Source: Candidatus Sulfotelmatobacter sp.
GTDB taxonomy: Bacteria > Vulcanimicrobiota > Vulcanimicrobiia > Vulcanimicrobiales > Vulcanimicrobiaceae
Reading direction: 5' to 3'
Assembly: GCA_035504415.1 (NCBI GenBank)
Contig: DATJRY010000017.1
Coordinates: 372,001 to 436,000, forward strand
DNA length: 64,000 nt
Shown: piece after piece, positions 63,211 to 64,000 of the stretch
Layout of the letters: every line of letters begins with the position of its first letter
Numbering within the stretch: the stretch's first letter is position 1
Notes under the pieces: model-generated
What the model saw: the letters and a program-made list of their open reading frames with translations, nothing else
Database searches by the model: none
Told to the model about the DNA's origin: nothing
Position numbers and translations under genes: made by a program

Positions 63211-63920
63211 GCCTGCTCGCGGTCGCCGGCTTGGAAGCCGGCTACGGTGACTTTCGCGCGCTGCACGGCGTCGGGTTCACCGTCGAGCCGGGCGAGATCG
63301 TCACCATCATCGGCAGCAACGGGGCCGGCAAGACGACGACGCTCAAGAGCGTGATCGGGATCGTGCGGCCGTCCGCCGGAACGATCGTCTTCGACGGGCA
63401 GCGCATCGACGGCCGGCCGCCGCGCGAGATCGTCGAGCGCGGGCTGGCGCTGGTCCCCGAAGGCCGTCATCTCTTCCGCGAGATGACGGTCGAGGAGAAC
63501 CTGCTCGTGGGCGCCCATCCGCCGCGGGTGCGCGCGACCGGCCGGCGCCGGCTGGCCGCGATCTACGAGCGCTTCGCGCAATTGCCGGCGCTGCGGGCGC
63601 GTTTGGCAGGCACGCTGTCGGGCGGTCAACAACAGGTGGTTGCCATCGCTCGGGCCCTGATGTCGGATCCGCGCCTGCTCTTGTTGGACGAACCTTCGCT
63701 CGGCCTCGCGCCGAAGACGACGCTCGAGATCTTCGGCGTCGTGCGCGACGTCAACCGCGACGGAGTCGCCGTCGTCCTGGTCGAGCAGAACGCGGTCCAA
63801 GCGCTCGAGCTGGCGTCGCGCGCCTACGTGCTGACCGAAGGCAAGACCGTCATGGAAGGAACCGCCGCCGCGATTCGCGGCAACGCCGACGTGCAACGTC
63901 GCTTCTTGGGAGAGGTGTGA
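63207..63920 (+). CDS. livF: Branched-chain amino acid ABC transporter ATP-binding protein LivF
   Basis: 237 residues. Walker A GSNGAGKT, signature LSGGQQQVVAIARAL, Walker B LLLLDEPSLGL and the LivF segment ALVPEGRHLFREMTVEENLL are all present. VLVEQNAVQALELASRAYVL is the expected H-loop region, with Gln-Asn replacing the usual His pattern. It ends 5 bases before the next gene. Confidence 0.95.
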   Translation: MSLLAVAGLEAGYGDFRALHGVGFTVEPGEIVTIIGSNGAGKTTTLKSVIGIVRPSAGTIVFDGQRIDGRPPREIVERGLALVPEGRHLFREMTVEENLLVGAHPPRVRATGRRRLAAIYERFAQLPALRARLAGTLSGGQQQVVAIARALMSDPRLLLLDEPSLGLAPKTTLEIFGVVRDVNRDGVAVVLVEQNAVQALELASRAYVLTEGKTVMEGTAAAIRGNADVQRRFLGEV

Positions 63921-63925
63921 TCGTC

Positions 63926-64000
63926 ATGAACAGACTCCGTTTCTTGTCGGCGAGCGGTGCCGCGGCACTGGCGCCCGCGCTGCAGCCGCTGCCGGCGGCG
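63926..64000 (+). CDS. Probable ABC transporter substrate-binding protein, 3'-truncated by window edge
   Basis: Only the first 25 codons are in the window: a basic N-terminus (MNRLRF) followed by a Ser/Ala/Leu/Pro-rich stretch that looks like a signal peptide. GGGAGAGG lies 9 bases before the ATG. The position behind livHMGF, which lacks a binding protein so far, suggests LivK. There is no residue evidence for the family. Confidence 0.6.
   Translation, partial: MNRLRFLSASGAAALAPALQPLPAA

Overview
The window is a very GC-rich bacterial chromosome segment. It is gene-dense: many genes overlap the previous stop by 4 bp (ATGA or GTGA), GTG starts are frequent and promoter spacers are short. No rRNA, tRNA, CRISPR array, transposase or phage gene was seen. 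No stretch longer than about 300 bases lacks a gene. The mix of flagellin and chemoreceptors, a complete five-enzyme Hut pathway, actinobacterial-style FHA/PP2C/FtsW genes, a SARP-type regulator, HiPIP and quinoprotein electron carriers and an acid-type sedolisin protease would fit a soil or acid-tolerant lineage such as Vulcanimicrobiota (Candidatus Eremiobacterota). That assignment is a guess from gene content, not something the sequence proves.

Layout. 1-5.3 kb: 3' part of a chemoreceptor, the HslVU protease, a CPBP membrane protease and a HiPIP-like iron-sulfur protein that seems to start at ATC. 5.3-12.0 kb: a tightly coupled run def-fmt-rsmB-FHA-FHA-PP2C-like-ftsW-divergent polysaccharide deacetylase. 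It joins translation-start genes to a division/FHA module, and the PP2C protein looks catalytically dead. 12.1-17.2 kb: accessory stretch with a small Arg-rich protein, a large secreted CVNH lectin-like protein, an anthrax-LF-like zinc peptidase, a lipoprotein ending in an IcmD-like (Dot/Icm) two-helix domain, and an unknown Gly-rich membrane protein. 17.2-22.1 kb: PAS-GGDEF cyclase, unknown protein, NADPH:quinone-type oxidoreductase, tiny membrane protein, and flagellin with a sigma-28-like promoter.

22.1-34.1 kb: histidine utilisation (hutU-hutH-hutG, dienelactone hydrolase, two tandem chemoreceptors, hutI and hutF). HutF plus HutG define the route histidine > urocanate > imidazolone propionate > formiminoglutamate > formylglutamate > glutamate + formate. 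34.1-43.8 kb: FUSC-type exporter, cytochrome c-quinoprotein dehydrogenase, small envelope proteins, and an acyl-CoA ligase / acyl-CoA dehydrogenase / SDR operon. 43.8-47.2 kb: PhyH-like dioxygenase, MarC, an SRPBCC-ArsR pair and a secreted alpha/beta hydrolase behind a palindromic operator.

47.2-59.4 kb: a five-gene operon on the minus strand encoding only lipoproteins (a sedolisin protease, two Vgb-like propellers, two unknowns). It is divergent from a SARP-AAA-TPR regulator, and an 11-bp-periodic direct repeat of the kind SARPs bind lies between the two coding starts. A LuxR-type TPR regulator follows. 59.4-64.0 kb: an M24-family protein with an altered metal site, then a livHMGF branched-chain amino acid ABC transporter and the start of what is probably its binding protein.

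Two divergent pairs (hutI/hutF and phyH/marC) have start codons that overlap inside a single CATG, so neither gene can have a conventional 5' leader or upstream promoter outside the other gene. This recurrent architecture, the regulator-lipoprotein-protease island, the lone IcmD-like protein and the FHA/pseudophosphatase module are the most unusual content.
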